Assembly: GCF_029267515.1 (NCBI RefSeq)
Contig: NZ_JAJUIS010000004.1
Span: 1 to 64,000 of the forward strand
Length of the DNA stretch: 64,000 bases
Direction: 5' to 3'
Origin: Seleniivibrio woodruffii
Lineage (GTDB): Bacteria > Chrysiogenota > Deferribacteres > Deferribacterales > Geovibrionaceae
The notes under the pieces were generated by a model. It searched no databases. It was given only the letters and a program-made list of their open reading frames with translations, and was not told where the DNA came from. Below, one piece after another: positions 54,274-64,000 of this stretch (position 1 is its first letter; each line of letters opens with the position of its first letter). Made by a program: the position numbers and the translations under genes.

Positions 54274-54981
54274 ATGAAACTTGTAACAGTGGCGGGACCG
54301 CCCTCTGCGGGCAAGACCGCCGTAATAATAAAAACCGCTGTACATCTTAAAAAGATATATTCGAAAATAGGCGTCGTGAAATTCGACTGCCTCTCAACGT
54401 CCGACCACCTGCTCTACAAAAAGGCTGGCATATCCGTCGTGACAGGTCTGTCGGGCAACCTATGCCCCGACCACTACTTCGTCAGCAACATCGACGACTG
54501 CCTCCAGTGGGCGAAAAAGAAAGGATTCGACATGCTCATAAGCGAGAGCGCCGGACTCTGCAACAGGTGCAGCCCACACATAAAGGAGATACCCGCGGTA
54601 TGCGTTATCGACTGCCTCGCAGGAGCTGAAACCCCAAAAAAAATAGGACCCATGCTGCGCTATGCGGACACAGTCGCCGTTACAAAAGGCGATATAGTTT
54701 CTCAGGCGGAGCGGGAGGTCTTTTCGTTCCGTGTGCGTCAGGCAAACCCCAAGGCATCGGTAATCTTCGTGAACGGCATAACCGGACAGGGCGCATATGA
54801 CCTCTCACATGCTTTTTCCAAAGCCACCGATGTTGACAGTCTCGAAGGCGCTAAACTCCGCTTCTCCGTGCCCGCGGCAATCTGCCCCTACTGCGTGGGT
54901 GAAATGACCATAGGTACAGACCACCAGAAGGGCAACGTCAAAAAGATGGTATTCAAAGAAGTGGAAGAGGCGGCCGTATGA
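54274..54981 (+). CDS. HypB/UreG-like SIMIBI GTPase with Cys pairs
   Basis: A 235-residue P-loop protein. Walker A is GPPSAGKT (residues 8-15). SESAGLCNRCSPH aligns with the ESxGN region of HypB and UreG, but with a CxxC inserted. TKGD stands where these GTPases have NKxD for guanine recognition. Near the C-terminus ICPYCVGEM is a second CxxC. HypB and UreG deliver nickel to apo-enzymes, so a metal or cluster delivery role is a fair guess. The gene starts immediately after the substrate-binding-like gene stop and overlaps the ABC gene by four bases. Confidence 0.75.
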   Translation: MKLVTVAGPPSAGKTAVIIKTAVHLKKIYSKIGVVKFDCLSTSDHLLYKKAGISVVTGLSGNLCPDHYFVSNIDDCLQWAKKKGFDMLISESAGLCNRCSPHIKEIPAVCVIDCLAGAETPKKIGPMLRYADTVAVTKGDIVSQAEREVFSFRVRQANPKASVIFVNGITGQGAYDLSHAFSKATDVDSLEGAKLRFSVPAAICPYCVGEMTIGTDHQKGNVKKMVFKEVEEAAV

Positions 54982-55994
54982 CGGAACTTATGAACACCCC
55001 CGTAGCGGTGATTGCGGAAGAGCACCCCTACTGCATGGACTATTTCCGCTCTGTCGGTGTTTCCATTGCCGACACGGAACTGACACCGAGAGAGATAATA
55101 GACGCGCTGGACAACGAAGCCCTTGAAGATAAAGGATTTTCCAAAGAACAGATATCATCCCATTTCATAGAGTTTTTAAAACAGGCGGCGATGCTTAAAA
55201 GCACGGCTGAGCGCTCCGTGCACAGCGTCACCATAGTCGGCGGATTCGATAAATCCGGCACGCCCGAAAATTTCGAACTGATACTGAAACCGGGCGACAT
55301 AGTGTGCATCGTAGGCACCACAGGTTCAGGAAAGAGCCGTCTGCTGGCGGACATAGAATGTTTCGCCCAGAAGGACACCCCCACCGGACGCACTGTTATG
55401 GTTAACGGAAAGATACTGGACGGCGAGGACAGATTCCGGCTTGAGAACAAGCTGGTGGCGCAGCTCTCCCAAAATATGAACTTCGTCGTGGATATGAGCG
55501 TCGGCGAGTTCATCGCCATGCACGCAGCAAGCCGCATGATACCCGACATCGAGGCAACTGTTGAGGCTGTGATAACCTGCGCAAACGAGCTTGCAGGGGA
55601 AACCTTCACATACGAAACCGCACTTACACAGCTTTCCGGCGGTCAGTCCCGTGCCCTTATGATAGCGGACACAGCTATGCTCAGTTCCTCCCCCATAGTT
55701 CTCATCGACGAGATTGAGAACGCGGGAGTGGACAGGCGAAAAGCCCTTGAACTGCTTGTCAAAGAAGAAAAAATAGTTCTGATGTCCACCCACGACCCCA
55801 TTCTTGCATTGATGGGCAACAGAAGACTTGCCATCCATAACGGCGGCGTTAAAAAAGTGATAGAGACCGACAGGGAGGAACTTGCTGGGCTTGAGATTCT
55901 GCAATGCGTAGACGAAAAACTGATGCAGCTTCGCACGATGCTGCGTGCAGGAGAAAAAATTTCTCTGGATATGAAGAAATTTTTCGAACTATAG
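54978..55994 (+). CDS. Soluble ABC-type ATPase with N-terminal ScdA-like extension
   Basis: A 338-residue protein. Residues 1-75 form a helical extension (HPYCMDYFRSVGVSI) reminiscent of ScdA_N. Then comes an ABC ATPase domain with Walker A GTTGSGKS (113-120), signature LSGGQSRALMI, Walker B IVLIDEIENAG and the His switch in STHDP. No permease gene is near and no membrane helix is present, so it is not an ordinary importer ATPase. With the two upstream genes it forms a compact three-gene unit. Confidence 0.78.
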   Translation: MTELMNTPVAVIAEEHPYCMDYFRSVGVSIADTELTPREIIDALDNEALEDKGFSKEQISSHFIEFLKQAAMLKSTAERSVHSVTIVGGFDKSGTPENFELILKPGDIVCIVGTTGSGKSRLLADIECFAQKDTPTGRTVMVNGKILDGEDRFRLENKLVAQLSQNMNFVVDMSVGEFIAMHAASRMIPDIEATVEAVITCANELAGETFTYETALTQLSGGQSRALMIADTAMLSSSPIVLIDEIENAGVDRRKALELLVKEEKIVLMSTHDPILALMGNRRLAIHNGGVKKVIETDREELAGLEILQCVDEKLMQLRTMLRAGEKISLDMKKFFEL

Positions 55995-56049
55995 TTCCCG
56001 AAATCTGGTAGGATATTATATGTAGATATATCACTTATCGGAGTATATT

Positions 56050-58410
56050 TTGGCAAGATCTGTCTTATCCGGAATAATTTTTGCGCTGCTGCTCTTCTCC
56101 TCCGCCATTGCACAGGACAGGCAGAAGGTTACACTCCAGTTGAAATGGACCCATGCGTTCCAGTTCGCCGGATATTACGCCGCGAAAGAGAAGGGCTTTT
56201 ACGACGACGCCGGACTGGACGTCACCATAAAAGAGGCGCAGCCGGAATCGGACGTCATAGGCGAGGTTTTAAGCGGAAAGGCGCAGTTCGGAGTGGGAAC
56301 AAACAGCCTTCTGCTCGCCAGACAGAACGGTCAGCCCGTAGTTGTTCTTGCCGTAATATTCCAACATTCCCCGCTGGTCATTCTGACTCTTCAGGATGAA
56401 AAGAGGCTCAAGACCATCCATGACCTCCCCGGCAAAAAGGTCATGTTCGAAAGACAGTCCGAAGAGCTTATAGCTTATCTTCAGCGGGAGAAGATTTCAC
56501 CAGGAGACCTCCGGTTTATCCCGCATACCTTTGACACCCGCGACCTCATCGACAGACGGGTGGACGCAATCTCCGCATACGTCACCAACGAGACTTATTA
56601 TCTCGAAAAAGAGCACATACCCTATCAGGTGTTTGACCCCAGAGCCGCCGGAATAGACTTTTACGGTGACAACCTCTTCACATCAGAATACATGATAAAC
56701 ACTGATCCTGACACAGTTGCCGCCTTCCGCAGCGCCTCCCTTAAAGGCTGGTACTACGCCATGACCCACAAAGAGGAGATAGCCGACGTTATATTAAATA
56801 AATATTCATCAAAACACCCGAAAGACTTCTATCTTCATGAAGCAAAAGAGATGGACGAAATGCTGAAACCGGAACTGGTTGAAATAGGCTATATGAACCC
56901 GGGAAGGTGGGAACACATAGCCGGAGTGTACAAAAGCCTCGGTATGCTTAAACCGGATTTCAGCTTCGACGGATTTCTCTATTCTGAAAAAATTAAGGAA
57001 AAAACCTCATTTTTAAGCAGACTGACAATACCTGTTCTTATCCTGATAGCATTAGGACTTGTGTTCTATATCTTTCTCCTATTTAAAAGAATGAAAAAAA
57101 ACCGCAGCCAGAACGAGCAGATAAACCACGAGCTGTCCGAGGCACAGGAGCAGTACAAGACATTAGTGGAAAACTCCACCGCCGCAATCTACATGCTTAA
57201 AGGCACGAAAATAGTGACCGCAAACACGGCAATTGCCGAGATTACCGGATACCAGCGGGAAGAGCTTCTGCATATGGAGGAATTCGAGTTCATACATCCC
57301 GACTACCGCGAAATTGCAAAAGAAAGAACCCGTGCAAGAGCAAGGGGTGAAAACGTACCCGACCGCTATGAAATGAAGATACGGAAAAAGAACGGCGAAA
57401 CCAGATGGATAGACCATTCCGGCAGAACGATACAGTATAAGGGCGAAACCTACGTCATAGGCACAGCCATAGACATCACCGAAACAAAAATGATGCGCGA
57501 CGCGCTTAAAATCAGCGAAGAACGTCACAGGCTCCTTGCGGAAAACTGCTCGGATGTTATCTGGACAATGGATATCAACGGCAGGCTGACATACGCAAGC
57601 CCTTCTGTCAAAAAGATGCGCGGCTACACGCCGGAAGAGGTCATGGCAATGTCGCTGGATCAGGTGCTGATGCCGGATTCACGGCTTATAGTTAACGAAG
57701 GGCTGAAAGTTCTGAAGGAATGTATTGCAAAAGGGGTTCCGTTCCCCGGCTTCCGTGCGGATCTGGAACAGCCCTGCAAAGACGGATCTACAATCTGGGT
57801 CGATGTGAACGTTACCGGACTGTACAGCGAAAAGAATGATTTTATCGGACTGCTCGGAGTCACAAGGGACATAACCCAGCGCAGGCACTATGAAGCCAGC
57901 ATAGCGGAACTTAAAAAATATGACCGCATAACGGGGCTGCCGAAAAGAGAGTTTTTCATATCCAGACTGGAAGACGAAATAGAGGCGGCAAAACTGGTCA
58001 ACGCTTGCGGAGCGGTGATAATAGCAGATATTGACGGTTCCAGGATGATAAACGCCGAATACGGATTCAGCACAGGAGACGCATTGCTCAGGAAAGCCGC
58101 GGAGAGGATAAAGCTCTCAGAAGAAAATATCGTATGCAGACTCGCCGGAGATGAGTTTGCAGTCCTGCTGCCGAGAGTTGCGGATGAAAAAGACCTGTTT
58201 GAAAAGGCGGAAAAAATAAGAATATTGTTCAGTGAGCCATTTCATACCGGCGAACGGGATATATCGGTGACTGCAAGCGTTGGGGCGGCAATATTTCCAG
58301 AATACGGTTCAGACGAATCCGTACTAATAAAAAATGCACAGAAAGCCCTTATCCATGCGAAAAAGGAGGGACGTAACATCACGGTCATTTTCCGTTCTGA
58401 TATTGCCTGA
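56050..58410 (+). CDS. NMT1/THI5-like sensor with PAS-PAS-GGDEF output
   Basis: A 786-residue membrane protein. A signal peptide and a periplasmic NMT1/THI5-like binding domain ([23 protein letters not shown]; about residues 25-310) are followed by a transmembrane helix (about 320-342), two PAS domains and a diguanylate cyclase domain. The GGDEF motif reads AGDEF ([11 protein letters not shown]); other AGDEF proteins can be active, so activity is uncertain. Such binding domains take pyrimidines, sulfonates or nitrate-like ligands. It starts with TTG after GGAG. It lies 55 bases after the ABC gene and ends overlapping the convergent histidine kinase gene by 26 bases. Confidence 0.85.
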   Translation: MARSVLSGIIFALLLFSSAIAQDRQKVTLQLKWTHAFQFAGYYAAKEKGFYDDAGLDVTIKEAQPESDVIGEVLSGKAQFGVGTNSLLLARQNGQPVVVLAVIFQHSPLVILTLQDEKRLKTIHDLPGKKVMFERQSEELIAYLQREKISPGDLRFIPHTFDTRDLIDRRVDAISAYVTNETYYLEKEHIPYQVFDPRAAGIDFYGDNLFTSEYMINTDPDTVAAFRSASLKGWYYAMTHKEEIADVILNKYSSKHPKDFYLHEAKEMDEMLKPELVEIGYMNPGRWEHIAGVYKSLGMLKPDFSFDGFLYSEKIKEKTSFLSRLTIPVLILIALGLVFYIFLLFKRMKKNRSQNEQINHELSEAQEQYKTLVENSTAAIYMLKGTKIVTANTAIAEITGYQREELLHMEEFEFIHPDYREIAKERTRARARGENVPDRYEMKIRKKNGETRWIDHSGRTIQYKGETYVIGTAIDITETKMMRDALKISEERHRLLAENCSDVIWTMDINGRLTYASPSVKKMRGYTPEEVMAMSLDQVLMPDSRLIVNEGLKVLKECIAKGVPFPGFRADLEQPCKDGSTIWVDVNVTGLYSEKNDFIGLLGVTRDITQRRHYEASIAELKKYDRITGLPKREFFISRLEDEIEAAKLVNACGAVIIADIDGSRMINAEYGFSTGDALLRKAAERIKLSEENIVCRLAGDEFAVLLPRVADEKDLFEKAEKIRILFSEPFHTGERDISVTASVGAAIFPEYGSDESVLIKNAQKALIHAKKEGRNITVIFRSDIA

Positions 58411-61399
58411 AATATTCCTCCAGAAGCGCGGATGATTCCTTATACTCCTCAATTATAAGTTTTGCCATCTCTCCGCCTACGAATTTCTCAGTATTCTTCA
58501 GCATACTCTGGGCGTCGCCGCATAGCTGCGAAAGCCTCATACAGCCCATCGAGGCGCTGCCTGATTTCAGTGAATGGACGGCCATCAGCATCTGCGCATT
58601 ATCCTTGCCCTGCACTGCGGTTATCATATCTTTGATGTATTGTTCGCTGGTATGCAGATAGGTTGTTACAAACTCCTGCAGAAGCGGCATATTATCACCA
58701 AGCATCGCAGCAAGTTTGTCAAATGACGCTCTGTCAAACGAATCTATATCTGTGTGCACTGGCCCGGCAATTTCCTTTTTCGCTGTGACCATTGGCGTTA
58801 TCCATCTGGAAATGGCTTCAACCGCCTCGTCTTCGTTAAAAGGCTTGCTGATATAATCATCCATTCCAGCGCTTATACACGTCTCCCTGTCGCCCTGCAT
58901 GGCGTTTGCAGTCATGGCGATTATCGGGACTCTGGGTGTTTTTTTGGCACGTTCAATATTACGGATAACCTCCGTAGCCTGATATCCGTCCATAACCGGC
59001 ATAAGGCAGTCCATCAGAATCAGGTCGAAACCGCCTCCCGCGGCAATATCAACAGCCTGTTTGCCATTGTCTGCAAAAACACACTCGCTGCCCCATATTC
59101 TGAGATATATTGTGATAACCTGACGGTTTATTTCATTGTCTTCAACAACAAGAACCCTGTATCCAGCGAAAATACCGTCATATGCACTGCGTTTTTTTTC
59201 CATTGCTCCGGAAGACCTGCTCTCCTTCACCTCTGAGATCAGCTTTTCATCGAAAACAGGCTTGGTCATAACAGAAAAACGCATGTAATCTATGTTTTCA
59301 AAGGGAAGATGTGAATCCGCACCGTCCTCAAGCAGTATGTAACGGACACCGCTCATATGAAAACTATTATGCCGCTCGTTTATATCTTTGCTGAAAAACA
59401 GTTCCGCATCGGCAATGACCACAAATTCGCCGTTTTCGCGGGTAAATGTATCCAGAAGATACTTTCCGTGATATTTCGCTCCGCATTCCGTAAGGCATCT
59501 TATTACCCACCGCTCCTGTGAAGAGCATTTCAGCATTGTCTGGAAAGTAATATTAGAAAGGTCTAAACGGACGCTGACCACATTTGACTTTCTGTCCGCA
59601 GGCTGTGTGAACCAGAAGGTACACCCGCGCTCTTCGTTATTATAAAAACCTATCTCGCCGCCAAGTTCCTCCACAACGGATTTGCATATGGAAAGTCCAA
59701 GCCCTGTTCCGCCGTATTTCCCTGTCGATATGCCCGCCTGCGAAAACGGACGGAAGATTTCCTGCGCCTTCTCCTCCGGTATGCCGATACCTGTGTCGGA
59801 AATGCGGAAAACGATCATTGATGTTTCCGGCGAATAGCTGATTTTCAGAGTGATACATCCCTTATCGGTAAATTTAAGCGAATTGCCTATGAGATTGACA
59901 AGAATCTGTCCGAACCACATTTTATCGGAGACGATAGCCTCTGGCAGATTATCTTCATAATCCACAACAAGCTCAAGTCCCTTGGCATATGCAGAAACCC
60001 CCAGCATACAGATTATGCCGTCAACTTCGTCCCGAATTTTTACAGGCTCCCTGTTAACGTGCATCTTCCCTGCCTCTATCTTTGAAAAATCAAGGATATT
60101 GTTCACAATACCAAGCAAAAGCCTGCCCGACCTTTTCAGTATCTCCACCTGATCGCGTATCCTGTCAGGTATATCCTGTTTCATTATTATGTCGGATATG
60201 CCTATGATGCCGTTCATGGGTGTGCGTATCTCGTGGCTCATGTTTGCAAGGAACTCACTCTTCGCCCTGTTCGCAAGTTCAGCCTCAACCTTTGCGGCTA
60301 TAAGTTCGTTCGTCCTCTGGTCTATTATGTCCATAAACATACGCGAGCCGTATTTCCATGCCGCATAACAACCCATTACAACCAGCACATACGCTGCAAC
60401 GGCATAAGCCAGTATCATATTATTATTTTGTCTGAATTTGGCGTAAAGAGCTGTTATATCCTTTCTTATGACAACGTATCCGGCAGGTTCATCCTTTTTA
60501 TCGCGTATTGACTGATAATCGTAAAACGGAAAAGCGCTTATGTAATAAACGCCGCTTCCGTCCTGCAAGATTCTTGGTTTGTCGCGTTTAAATATATTGT
60601 ATTCTGGATTTTTCTCTATTTCGTCCTGAACGATGCTTGTAGTGGTGTTCTCAACTATATATCCGTTCACCGGGGAGGTTTCGTTCAGCTTGTTTATGTA
60701 CTGGTACTGCCACATAGTATGCTGCAGCTTTGAAACGGAAAGATACACCGCAAGATCAGCTGAAAGTGAGTCTTTAAGGGTTTTAAGAATAGTATCAAAC
60801 GATGAACAGACCTCCAGAGCACCTATATGAACAGGCTGACCGCCCGACTGTGTGTAGAAGAAAGGAACAACTCCGCGTATTCCGGCTTCAACCCTTCCGA
60901 CCTCAAAACCATTTTTAGGACTTTGCGAGGAATTGGTATCTTCAATGCTCAGGCGCACTCCGCGCAGGTCGTCGCCATAGTTTCCAGGTTTATGCATTCG
61001 AAGGAATGAAGTTGCACCGCCGGGCATAAAAAAATGGAGCTGAGTAATGCCGTATGTACCGTGAAGCTGGTTCCAGCCGTCGCTTATATGATCGTAAAGC
61101 TGTTCGCGGTATTTACTTTCAAGCTCCTCATCACCCGTCTGAGCAGCTTTAACACCTTTATAGAAAAGTTTCTGTGTCGTACTGTCTGCCGCTATGAAAG
61201 CGGCTATCTCCTGCATATACCTTGCAGAAAAATCCATACTGGACGTAAACATCTGTTCCGCTGATTTCGTTTCACTGCCTATTTCACGCAGAAGTCCGTC
61301 TTTTGAAATATAATAACTGAAACATACAAATATTATATCTATTAGAAATAGAAGAAAGAGAGCGGCCGCGAGCCACTTTCCAGATGGAAACCTGTTCAT
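58385..61399 (-). CDS. Hybrid sensor histidine kinase with receiver and HPt domains
   Basis: A 1004-residue membrane kinase. Order: transmembrane helix (about 8-30), large periplasmic sensor region (about 31-325), second helix ([18 protein letters not shown]), HisKA domain with the phosphorylated His in [11 protein letters not shown], HATPase with DTGIGIP and GGTGLGLSI, a degenerate receiver-like stretch, a complete receiver ([22 protein letters not shown]), and an HPt domain with [13 protein letters not shown]. This is the BarA/ArcB-like phosphorelay form. ATG at 61399 has AGG nine bases upstream. No cognate response regulator is in the window. Confidence 0.9.
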   Translation of the reverse strand: MNRFPSGKWLAAALFLLFLIDIIFVCFSYYISKDGLLREIGSETKSAEQMFTSSMDFSARYMQEIAAFIAADSTTQKLFYKGVKAAQTGDEELESKYREQLYDHISDGWNQLHGTYGITQLHFFMPGGATSFLRMHKPGNYGDDLRGVRLSIEDTNSSQSPKNGFEVGRVEAGIRGVVPFFYTQSGGQPVHIGALEVCSSFDTILKTLKDSLSADLAVYLSVSKLQHTMWQYQYINKLNETSPVNGYIVENTTTSIVQDEIEKNPEYNIFKRDKPRILQDGSGVYYISAFPFYDYQSIRDKKDEPAGYVVIRKDITALYAKFRQNNNMILAYAVAAYVLVVMGCYAAWKYGSRMFMDIIDQRTNELIAAKVEAELANRAKSEFLANMSHEIRTPMNGIIGISDIIMKQDIPDRIRDQVEILKRSGRLLLGIVNNILDFSKIEAGKMHVNREPVKIRDEVDGIICMLGVSAYAKGLELVVDYEDNLPEAIVSDKMWFGQILVNLIGNSLKFTDKGCITLKISYSPETSMIVFRISDTGIGIPEEKAQEIFRPFSQAGISTGKYGGTGLGLSICKSVVEELGGEIGFYNNEERGCTFWFTQPADRKSNVVSVRLDLSNITFQTMLKCSSQERWVIRCLTECGAKYHGKYLLDTFTRENGEFVVIADAELFFSKDINERHNSFHMSGVRYILLEDGADSHLPFENIDYMRFSVMTKPVFDEKLISEVKESRSSGAMEKKRSAYDGIFAGYRVLVVEDNEINRQVITIYLRIWGSECVFADNGKQAVDIAAGGGFDLILMDCLMPVMDGYQATEVIRNIERAKKTPRVPIIAMTANAMQGDRETCISAGMDDYISKPFNEDEAVEAISRWITPMVTAKKEIAGPVHTDIDSFDRASFDKLAAMLGDNMPLLQEFVTTYLHTSEQYIKDMITAVQGKDNAQMLMAVHSLKSGSASMGCMRLSQLCGDAQSMLKNTEKFVGGEMAKLIIEEYKESSALLEEYFRQYQNGK

Positions 61400-61518
61400 C
61401 AGACAAACCTGCATTTTAAATAAATATTAAACAATAAAACCACCGCAACTGTCATTTGTCAACGGCAATAACCCTGACAAACAAGCGTTTGTGAAAAATG
61501 CACACCGATAATTTAAAT

Positions 61519-61755
61519 TTAATCGACCATAGGGTTTGACTGCGTTTCTTTTTTTACTTTCGTTTCTTTTCCGAAAATGAGGTAGATAATTATAGCGAGA
61601 AAGTTGAAGGCTATAACGGCGATTATCCATACTATTTTTGTTGCTCCGTCTTTGAAATCCGAGCGTATTATATCTACTATGGTCCAGATGAAAAGCACGG
61701 CCGCTGCAAGACCGAAAACCAGAAACGCAAGGGTGATAAGACCGAAACCAATCAT
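61519..61755 (-). CDS. Small two-helix membrane protein, PLDc_N-like
   Basis: A 78-residue protein with two transmembrane helices (FGLITLAFLVFGLAAAVLF, then IVWIIAVIAFNFLAIIIYL) linked by WTIVDIIRSDFKDGATK, the pattern of the PLDc_N/phospholipase-D-nuclease N-terminal family of small membrane proteins. The tail is charged. The ATG at 61755 follows AAAAGGAGAGAAAGA; a start 24 bases earlier lacks a site. Function unknown. Confidence 0.75.
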   Translation of the reverse strand: MIGFGLITLAFLVFGLAAAVLFIWTIVDIIRSDFKDGATKIVWIIAVIAFNFLAIIIYLIFGKETKVKKETQSNPMVD

Positions 61756-61845
61756 TCTTTCTCTCCTTTTTTTATTCATTATAAATATTTTTTCTTAATT
61801 ATCAATGCAAATTAAATCATGGAGAAAATTTCACAAAGTTATATA

Positions 61846-61884
61846 TTGACTAAATGACCGAACGGTCATATTGTTGACCAGTCA
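61846..61884 (+). promoter_or_regulatory. Promoter with TetR-type operator
   Basis: TTGACT (61846-61851) and TATTGT (61869-61874) are separated by 17 bases, and the 16-bp palindrome ATGACCGAACGGTCAT (61854-61869) fills the spacer. A second weaker palindrome TGACCAGTCA lies at 61875-61884. A dimeric repressor bound here would block RNA polymerase directly. Confidence 0.75.
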
Positions 61885-61914
61885 GACCCCAAACATTTGT
61901 TTAACGGAGAAAAA

Positions 61915-62502
61915 GTGAATACCATTTCAAAGAAAAAAAAGATGATGGACGAAATGATGAAGAAAGAGATCGTGGAATCCGTGCTCTCTCTCATAGATAA
62001 AAATGCGCCCATCACCATGGAGGTGGTGGCAAAGCACTCCGGAGTGGCAAAGGGAACTCTTTACAATTATTTTGCCAATAAGGAGGAGCTTTTCCATTAT
62101 GTTCATAATGAGTTCGTAGAACCCTTCACAGCGGAAAAGATGCGTATATTCAGTTCAGACAGAGACCCAATGGCAAGTCTCTGCGAATTTCTGGACTATA
62201 CGTTTGAATCTTTTGAACGTGTTAACAAATATTTTGCTTTCATGCAGAAATACCGCACCGTGGAGGAAGATATCATCGAAAAGAACGAAATGATCATCAA
62301 ACCACTTACAGAGACCATTAAACGTGGAATCGACAACGGACAGATAGTTGAAGCGGATCCGCTCGTGCTTGCCGAGATGATATGGGGAACTATTATAGGC
62401 ACTTTCCAGTCTGTAATGTGTCAGGGTATCGAAAACTATGACATGGAAAAGATGAAACAGGATGTTATCAGGCTGCTCAAAAGGCTCCTGATTGTAGAAT
62501 AA
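61915..62502 (+). CDS. TetR-family repressor of the RND efflux operon
   Basis: A 195-residue regulator. The DNA-binding helix-turn-helix is in ITMEVVAKHSGVAKGTLYNYFANKEELF, the TetR hallmark region. The rest is the helical ligand-binding and dimerisation domain. GTG at 61915 follows GGAG by five bases. The palindrome in its own promoter and the following efflux genes indicate autorepression and drug-responsive control of the pump. Confidence 0.88.
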   Translation: MNTISKKKKMMDEMMKKEIVESVLSLIDKNAPITMEVVAKHSGVAKGTLYNYFANKEELFHYVHNEFVEPFTAEKMRIFSSDRDPMASLCEFLDYTFESFERVNKYFAFMQKYRTVEEDIIEKNEMIIKPLTETIKRGIDNGQIVEADPLVLAEMIWGTIIGTFQSVMCQGIENYDMEKMKQDVIRLLKRLLIVE

Positions 62503-62525
62503 ATCTGATTTTTGAGGAAAAAGCG

Positions 62526-63653
62526 ATGAAAAACAAGGTATTATTCGCCGTCGCCGCATTAGCTATCGTTGTTATTGCAGCTGCGTACTGGATGACAAAA
62601 AAACCTGCCGCTCAGCAGGGTCAGGCAGGTGCAATGCCTCCGACAGAGGTAACGGTTATCACTGCCGCACCGGAGACAGTTTCTGTAAGCAAAGAACTTC
62701 CCGGAAGAACATCCGCATTCCGCGTGGCGCAGATACGCCCGCAGGTTTCCGGAATCATACTCAAAAGAATGTTCACTGAGGGGGGAAACGTAAAAGAGGG
62801 TCAGCAGCTTTATCAGATAGACCCGGCACCCTATCAGGCAGCTTATGACAGCGCCGTGGCGGCACTTCAGAAAGCAGAAGCTAACATTATGTCAGTTAGA
62901 GCTAAAGCTGAAAGATATGCAGAGCTTGTTAAGGCAGGAGCCGTCAGCAAACAGGACTATGACGACGCAGCAGCCGCACTTGCACAGGCAAAGGCAGATA
63001 TCGCGGTGGCAAAGGCATCCGTTGCTCAGGCTGAGATCAATCTCAGATATACAAAGGTACTCTCCCCCGTTTCGGGACGCGTTGGTAAATCTTCCGTAAC
63101 CGAAGGCGCACTGGTGACTGCGAATCAGGCGGATGCGCTGGCGACGGTTCAGCAGCTTGACCGCATTTACGTTGACGTAACCCAATCTGCTGAAGAGGTC
63201 ATGAACCTTAAAAACACTATGGGCAGCACTCCCCCTGTGGAGCTTGTATTTGAAAACGGACAGGCGTTCAAACTCCTTGGACACCTTCAGTTTTCCGATG
63301 TAACCGTTGACGAATCCACAGGTATGGTTGAGCTTCGCGCTCTTTTTGACAACCCGAACATGGACATACTCCCCGGACTTTTTGTCCACGCAAGACTCGT
63401 TCAGTCAAAAGTTGAAAACGCTATACTGATTCCTCAGCAGTCTGTTGTCCGCAATGCAGACGGCAGCACCATAGTTTTCAAGGTCGGCAAGGACAACGTA
63501 ATCAACCCTGCACCGGTTAAGGTTTCATCTGTCGTGGGCGATAAATGGCTCGTTGACAGCGGCATTGCGGCAGGCGACGTGGTCATGGTCGAAGGACTTA
63601 TGAAAGTTCAGCCCGGCGCGACAGTGAAAACCGTTCCATATGAAAAGAAATAA
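62526..63653 (+). CDS. RND efflux periplasmic adaptor (AcrA/MexA type)
   Basis: A 375-residue membrane-fusion protein with an N-terminal anchor helix (no lipobox Cys). The lipoyl half-motifs GGNVKEGQQLYQIDP and LSPVSGRVGKSSVTEG flank a coiled-coil hairpin (about residues 100-160). It links the inner-membrane pump to an outer-membrane channel. GAGGAAAAAGCG precedes the ATG. No tolC-like gene is seen before the window ends. Confidence 0.93.
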   Translation: MKNKVLFAVAALAIVVIAAAYWMTKKPAAQQGQAGAMPPTEVTVITAAPETVSVSKELPGRTSAFRVAQIRPQVSGIILKRMFTEGGNVKEGQQLYQIDPAPYQAAYDSAVAALQKAEANIMSVRAKAERYAELVKAGAVSKQDYDDAAAALAQAKADIAVAKASVAQAEINLRYTKVLSPVSGRVGKSSVTEGALVTANQADALATVQQLDRIYVDVTQSAEEVMNLKNTMGSTPPVELVFENGQAFKLLGHLQFSDVTVDESTGMVELRALFDNPNMDILPGLFVHARLVQSKVENAILIPQQSVVRNADGSTIVFKVGKDNVINPAPVKVSSVVGDKWLVDSGIAAGDVVMVEGLMKVQPGATVKTVPYEKK

Positions 63654-63664
63654 GGATTGAATAG

Positions 63665-64000
63665 ATGTCAAGATTCTTCATAGACCGCCCAGTCTTTGCA
63701 TGGGTGATTGCTATCGTAATTATGCTTGGGGGTATCCTGGCGATAGAAACACTGCCCATAGAGCAGTATCCCCGCATAGCCCCGCCCTCTGTCGAGATAC
63801 GCGCCTACTACCCCGGTGCGTCAGCGGAAGCGCTTGAAAACAGCGTTACCCAGGTTATCGAACAGAAACTGACGGGTATCGACTATCTGCGTTATTTCTC
63901 TTCTGCCAGCGACTCCACAGGTAACGTGACCATAACACTTACTTTCGAGCCGGAGGCAGACCCGGATATTGCGCAGGTTCAGGTACAGAACAAACTCCAG
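63665..64000 (+). CDS. RND efflux transporter (AcrB type), N-terminal part
   Basis: ATG at 63665 follows AAGGATTGAATAG; 112 codons run to the window edge. The start [16 protein letters not shown] and the [15 protein letters not shown] segment are diagnostic of HAE1-family drug pumps such as AcrB/MexB, which export drugs using the proton gradient. It is the third gene of the TetR-adaptor-pump operon. Confidence 0.95.
   Translation, partial: MSRFFIDRPVFAWVIAIVIMLGGILAIETLPIEQYPRIAPPSVEIRAYYPGASAEALENSVTQVIEQKLTGIDYLRYFSSASDSTGNVTITLTFEPEADPDIAQVQVQNKLQ

Noticed and set aside
53149-54345. 398-codon minus-strand open frame
   Set aside because: Exact shadow of the substrate-binding-like gene; His/Arg/Phe-rich nonsense composition, no ribosome-binding site.
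1-64000. CRISPR arrays, prophage genes, toxin-antitoxin pairs or other defence islands
   Set aside because: No regularly spaced direct repeats and no cas, phage structural, integrase or recognised toxin genes were seen.

Overview
The window looks like a chromosome segment of a Gram-negative anaerobe, most likely from Deferribacterota (Denitrovibrio/Geovibrio-like). That assignment is an inference from gene content and protein flavour; no 16S gene is present. Supporting traits are an Rnf ferredoxin:NAD+ complex, futalosine-type menaquinone synthesis (MqnA), the anaerobic branch of corrin synthesis (cbiDEFGHJ), two ribonucleotide reductases that work without oxygen (B12-dependent NrdJ and glycyl-radical NrdD/NrdG), RNase Y, LPS-type glycosyltransferases and an extracytoplasmic-stress sigma system.

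Layout. 0-3 kb: start of a transposase, a palindrome and terminator, a DUF3124 lipoprotein-like exported protein and a chemoreceptor. 3-6 kb: envelope-stress operon (ECF sigma, zinc-finger anti-sigma, RseB-like, HtrA) behind a sigma-E-type promoter. 6-10.7 kb: proB-proA-nadD-rsfS-trmL-mqnA. 10.7-17.7 kb: a dispersed palindromic repeat, tRNA-Gln, an Rrf2 regulator, nrdJ and three glycosyltransferases. 17.7-28.3 kb: twelve tightly packed minus-strand genes (PilZ, STAS, rlmN, bcp, xseB, ispA, dxs, tlyA, nadK, recN, dedA, M23 peptidase). 28.5-34.3 kb: pyrFE and, divergently, cbiDEFGHJ. 34.3-40.5 kb: rpiB, dCMP deaminase, rnfCDGEAB and a small unknown gene. 40.5-46.7 kb: rarA-fau-rny-ymdB-nadA, a 6S RNA, and zapB-zapA. 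46.7-49.4 kb: a TPR membrane protein and dGTPase. 49.5-52.8 kb: B12-riboswitch-controlled class III ribonucleotide reductase. 53-56 kb: an uncharacterised three-gene soluble substrate-binding/GTPase/ABC-ATPase cluster. 56-61.4 kb: two large signalling proteins. 61.5-64 kb: a TetR-controlled RND efflux operon that runs off the window.

Two things stand out. First, the class III reductase is split. The large NrdD ORF (50336-52387) ends after its zinc motif, and the glycyl-radical segment (RVVGY) is a separate 55-residue protein (50176-50343). The two genes overlap by 8 bases with an internal Shine-Dalgarno, and coiled-coil-like tails on each partner could dock them. This B12-independent enzyme sits behind a cobalamin riboswitch with a hairpin that can hide the nrdD ribosome-binding site, while the same window encodes the B12-dependent NrdJ and part of the B12 pathway. 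Together these form a B12-gated choice of nucleotide reductase.

Second, genes 53014-55994 encode a periplasmic-binding-protein-like domain without a signal peptide, a HypB/UreG-like GTPase rich in Cys pairs, and a soluble ABC ATPase with no permease. The protein families point to intracellular cofactor or metal handling, but no function can be assigned from sequence alone.
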